Of a stretch of DNA of 64,000 bases, positions 61,633 through 64,000 are shown piece by piece (position 1 is the stretch's first letter; every line of letters starts with the position of its first letter). The DNA is from BP-133 sp040756995. Its GTDB lineage: Bacteria; Actinomycetota; Acidimicrobiia; IMCC26256; BP-133. The translations under genes and the position numbers were made by a program. Under the pieces are notes generated by a model, which was given only the letters and a program-made list of their open reading frames with translations, had not been told where the DNA came from and searched no databases. The stretch spans positions 1 to 64,000 of the forward strand of contig JBFLYK010000014.1 in assembly GCA_040756995.1 (NCBI GenBank), written 5' to 3'.

Positions 61633-61823
61633 TGCCCTCCTCCCTTCCAGCGGGTGGTGACGTCGCGGCTCGGTCGACGGGCGCGGCGCGATCACCGAAT
61701 CAACGTGGGAGGGTGCCCCGAGAGGAAGCAGCCCGAGGTCGGCGGGACGGGGCTCCGAAGTCCGCCGCCCGGTGGTGAGCCGGGGCCGAACCCGAATGAG
61801 GAGACGCCGGCGGGGTTCGGCTG

Positions 61824-62147
61824 TCATCGCGTGACCTCTGGGACGTCGGGCGGCCCGTCAGGGCCGACGGTGTCGAAGTAGGCGATCGAGAGGCGGCGGT
61901 AGGCCTGGTCGAGCACGAGGATGGCGAGCTGGAGCTCCTCGGAGAGCTCGCCCAGCGCCTCGGGCTGCACCCGCTCCTTCCAGGGGTCGGCGGCCAGGTC
62001 GAGGGCCGAGACGTCGAGGAGGCGGCACCAGAGCCGGAAGGCCGACCGCTCGGCGGCCGCCCGCAGCACCTCGAGAAGCGCGACGCTGAGAGGGCGGGCG
62101 GGCTCGACGTCTCCGGTGGCGCCCTCGTGGGTGGTGGTGGAGGACAT
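61824..62147 (-). CDS. Small helical protein of unknown function
   Basis: 107 residues from the ATG at 62147, with GAAGGGAG upstream. Mostly helical: LSVALLEVLRAAAERSAFRL, WKERVQPEALGELSEELQLA and ILVLDQAYRRLSIAYFD. No signal peptide, TM helix or known motif. It lies about 190 bases upstream of the pilus lipoprotein on the same strand, and the 12-bp repeat cluster stands directly before it. A regulatory or scaffold role for the pilus operon is possible. Confidence 0.6.
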   Translation of the reverse strand: MSSTTTHEGATGDVEPARPLSVALLEVLRAAAERSAFRLWCRLLDVSALDLAADPWKERVQPEALGELSEELQLAILVLDQAYRRLSIAYFDTVGPDGPPDVPEVTR

Positions 62148-62190
62148 GGCAACTCCCTTCGATCCGATGAAGGGAGTGTGCCAATCGGGA

Positions 62191-62298
62191 TTCCCGGTCA
62201 CCTTCCCGGTGACCTTCCCGATCCGGCCCGAAAACCGTTCCCGACCAGGATTTTTTTCGATCGGGAACCCGGTTTCGTTCCCGGTCACCTTCCCGATC
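62191..62298. repeat. Cluster of 12-bp TTCCCGGTSACC repeats
   Basis: TTCCCGGTCACC (62191-62202), TTCCCGGTGACC (62203-62214) and a partial TTCCCGATC (62215-62223) are head to tail. TTCCCGGTCACC (62278-62289) plus TTCCCGATC (62290-62298) repeat the pattern after 55 bases that include a T7 run. Each unit contains the palindrome GGTSACC. Just before the first unit, ATCGGGA (62184-62190) is the inverse of the TTCCCGAT ends. The cluster is upstream of the small helical gene and may be a multi-site operator. Confidence 0.7.
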
Positions 62299-62815
62299 GG
62301 CCGCCTCGCCGTTCCCGGGTCCTGCCGCGAGGGCCTCGACGGAGCAGGCCGTCCGCCATCTCGCGCGCCGGCCCTTGCCCCAGGGCGTCCAGAGCGGACG
62401 GAGACGATCGGCGAGTGCGGCACGACGGCGTGGTGCCCCGAGAGGAGGGACTTCACACCAGGCCTACGACCGAATTGCCCCACTATGACGATCCCCGTTC
62501 CTTTCGCGTCGTGAGCGCCAGGCGCCCAACTGAAGGCCGCCACGTCTCGCATCAGCGTCGAGGCCGGGACACCGGCCGTCTCGGTTCGACGTGGACCCCC
62601 TGGGCTTCGAGAACCGTGCAGTCGAGGGGCCCTCGTGGCGGCCGCGGGACGCCCACTGCTCGAAGGCTGCTTCGATGTCGGCGTCGGCGTCGGCGACCGA
62701 CCAGCCGTTGACCCGAGCGAGGTGGGCGAGCGCCGCGGCGCGGCGGCCTCGCTCCCCAACCCGAAGTGCTTGACCTCATGGCAGCCGGGGCTGTTCGGCG
62801 GGCACTCGGGCCGGG
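62299..62815. other. Non-coding stretch with one possible gene remnant
   Basis: About 515 bases between the repeat cluster and the metalloprotease gene. On the minus strand one frame (roughly 62560-62785) reads ALAHLARVNGWSVADADADI followed by EAAFEQWASRGR, which has the look of coding sequence, but it lacks a start codon and a known family. No RNA gene or strong terminator is evident. Confidence 0.4.
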
Positions 62816-63709
62816 CTACTGGCCGTAGGCTCGGCGGAGGCTCTCGACGTCCCACTCCTGCGGCGTGCGCTGCTCCGAGCGCCACACACCCTGGCCGGAG
62901 CACATCGTGGCCTGGGCGTCAAAGCCGTTGGTGACCTCGAAGCACTTCGCCTGGGTCGACGCCGAGTCAGCCCTGTTGACCGGGACGTTATCGATGGCGT
63001 CGAGGGTCTCCGGATGGTACAAGGCCAGGGCGTGGCCGAGTTCGTGCGTCATGGTGGCGGCGAAGTCGACCTGCGCCGCGCACAGCGGACCGTTCAACAT
63101 CCGGAACGTCCGGTCGGAACACCGCTGCCAGTTGGCGGTCGCGGAGTCCGACCCGGTGAACCAGTCGTTGCGGGGCGCGATCCGGATGTGTGCCGCCTTG
63201 AGCGTGTGCCGCACTGGACGGCGGTCGGGGCAGATACCAATGTTGCTCGCAGGCTGGGCGTCGACTTCACGCTGGAGGTAGGTCTCCCCAAGCACCTCGG
63301 TCGTGTCGCTGCCCTCCAAGGGGCGGTACTGAACCAGGATGTCCGCCGGTGCTGTGGGGACCCGGATGAACTGGCCGCCGCGCCGGGCGCCGGACATGAT
63401 CGTGCTCCAGCGGCTGAGCGCCTCGTCCAGACGCTCGGTGTATGACGGGTCCGGGAACGGGTGGGCGGGATCGGTGGCGACCGTGACGGCGTGCCCAGCC
63501 GGCCATAGACAGCTGCTCCAGCCAAGCTTGTTGTCGGAGATGGCGGTGGCGGTGGCTGTCGGTAGGGCAAGCGAGCTCGCAAGGCACAGGACGCCGAACC
63601 GGCGCGCAAGACGCCAGCTGGCGCTCCGGCCACGACGGCCGCCGTCAACAGCGCTGGAGGTCGAAGGGTGCGCGTCAATCCGAGAAGGCACCGGGACCGA
63701 TCCTTTCAT
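62816..63709 (-). CDS. Secreted zincin metalloprotease (matrixin-like)
   Basis: 297 residues from the ATG at 63709; an in-frame ATG 63 bases upstream is also possible. A basic N-terminus and signal peptide (RRFGVLCLASSLALPTATA) come first. The catalytic zinc motif is MTHELGHALALYHPE, i.e. H-E-x2-H-x5-H, the extended form of metzincins. Several Cys (SSCLWP, GICPD, RCSD, LCAAQ, KCFE, MCSG) may form disulfides. It is probably an exported or surface protease. It lies on the same strand as the pilus operon but well upstream, so it is likely a separate unit. Confidence 0.85.
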   Translation of the reverse strand: MKGSVPVPSRIDAHPSTSSAVDGGRRGRSASWRLARRFGVLCLASSLALPTATATAISDNKLGWSSCLWPAGHAVTVATDPAHPFPDPSYTERLDEALSRWSTIMSGARRGGQFIRVPTAPADILVQYRPLEGSDTTEVLGETYLQREVDAQPASNIGICPDRRPVRHTLKAAHIRIAPRNDWFTGSDSATANWQRCSDRTFRMLNGPLCAAQVDFAATMTHELGHALALYHPETLDAIDNVPVNRADSASTQAKCFEVTNGFDAQATMCSGQGVWRSEQRTPQEWDVESLRRAYGQ

Positions 63710-64000
63710 AGCGGCAACTCGCCGCAGCGTCCCAGGGGACGAGACGCCTGGTGGGTCCTGCGTGGACCACAATCGTTACGTTTACGTCCAACCGTACGTA
63801 GTGCGGCGCCGGTTGGCATCGGGGCTGGCCCGAGACTTTTCGAGCCAGATCGCTCGGCCCGCGTGAGGGATAACCCTCGAGCTCTCGGGGGTACCCGCTG
63901 CAGCGGTGTCGCTCCGCGCCGGGGTTGTCTGGCAGATCGGGTCCGTCTGTCGCGGAGTGCAGTACTTCGGCGTCGGCGTGAGACAGGCCGGCGATACGCT
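63710..64000. other. Upstream region of the metalloprotease gene
   Basis: No gene recognised up to the window end. A relatively AT-rich patch at 63768-63802 contains overlapping TACGT elements (TTACGTTTACG, CCGTACGTAGTG) and probably holds the protease promoter. Confidence 0.35.

Noticed and set aside
62160..62300. CRISPR array
   Set aside because: The repeats are 12 bp, directly adjacent and few, with no spacers of regular length and no cas genes nearby.
61824..62903. 359-residue version of the small helical gene
   Set aside because: The upstream extension translates the repeat cluster into Lys-Val-Thr-Gly repeats and has no homology-like features; the ATG at 62147 has a good ribosome site.
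1..64000. tRNA, rRNA or riboswitch genes
   Set aside because: No cloverleaf-like or ribosomal sequence was recognised by eye on either strand; a covariance-model scan would be needed to exclude small RNAs.

Overview
The window is GC-rich throughout. Genes are tightly packed, with many 4-base ATGA/GTGA overlaps and frequent GTG starts. Together with an SCO6880-type conjugation module, a Tad/Flp pilus operon and many acyl-CoA catabolism genes, this points to a high-GC Actinomycetota chromosome. Acidimicrobiia-like or another non-mycobacterial lineage is an inference; no rRNA or other marker gene is present to fix it.

Region 1 (1-5849) is the upstream end of a leftward type IV secretion operon: small membrane subunit, VirB8-like, TrbL/VirB6-like, SCO6880-like and VirB4-like ATPase genes, then the first codons of a probable coupling protein cut by the window edge. 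A divergent excisionase-type HTH gene lies across a spacer with inverted repeats. This looks like the edge of an integrated conjugative element.

Region 2 (6061-9990) is a junction zone. It holds a complete IS1182-type element with inverted ends, whose transposase frame is broken at an A6 run. Next come an intact SDR gene, a truncated acyl-CoA dehydrogenase fragment and a heavily decayed luciferase-like monooxygenase gene.

Region 3 (10203-49244) is a large catabolic island. It starts with an uptake module: a secreted C-terminally anchored protein of unknown family, a two-TM Cys/His protein, a fused LivH-LivM permease, a lipoprotein binding protein and two Liv ATPases. A rightward series follows: crotonases, two CoA ligases, two split acyl-CoA dehydrogenase pairs and one fused pair, an SCP2-like protein, SDR, aldehyde dehydrogenase, ferredoxin plus P450, a KshA-like Rieske oxygenase, a hydrolase, a quinone oxidoreductase-like enzyme, an amidohydrolase-2 protein and a methyltransferase. 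A leftward block (GntR/UTRA regulator, crotonase, alpha-methylacyl-CoA racemase) and a last rightward operon (acyl-CoA dehydrogenase, CaiB-type CoA transferase, MaoC hydratase, FadA5-like thiolase) complete it. The set fits oxidation, CoA activation, epimerisation and beta-oxidation of a branched side chain on a sterol-, bile-acid- or terpenoid-like molecule. No ring-cleavage (Hsa-type) genes are visible, so the substrate is an inference.

Region 4 (49245-50989) is a second scar zone with a truncated MBL-fold gene behind a TetR regulator. Region 5 (50990-62147) is a leftward Tad/Flp pilus operon: lipoprotein, secreted protein, CpaB/SAF, CpaE-like, TadA, TadB, TadC, Flp pilin, three TadE/G-like pseudopilins and a large LysM-BTAD membrane protein. 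A small gene and a 12-bp repeat cluster precede it. Region 6 (62299-64000) holds a secreted zincin metalloprotease gene and non-coding sequence.
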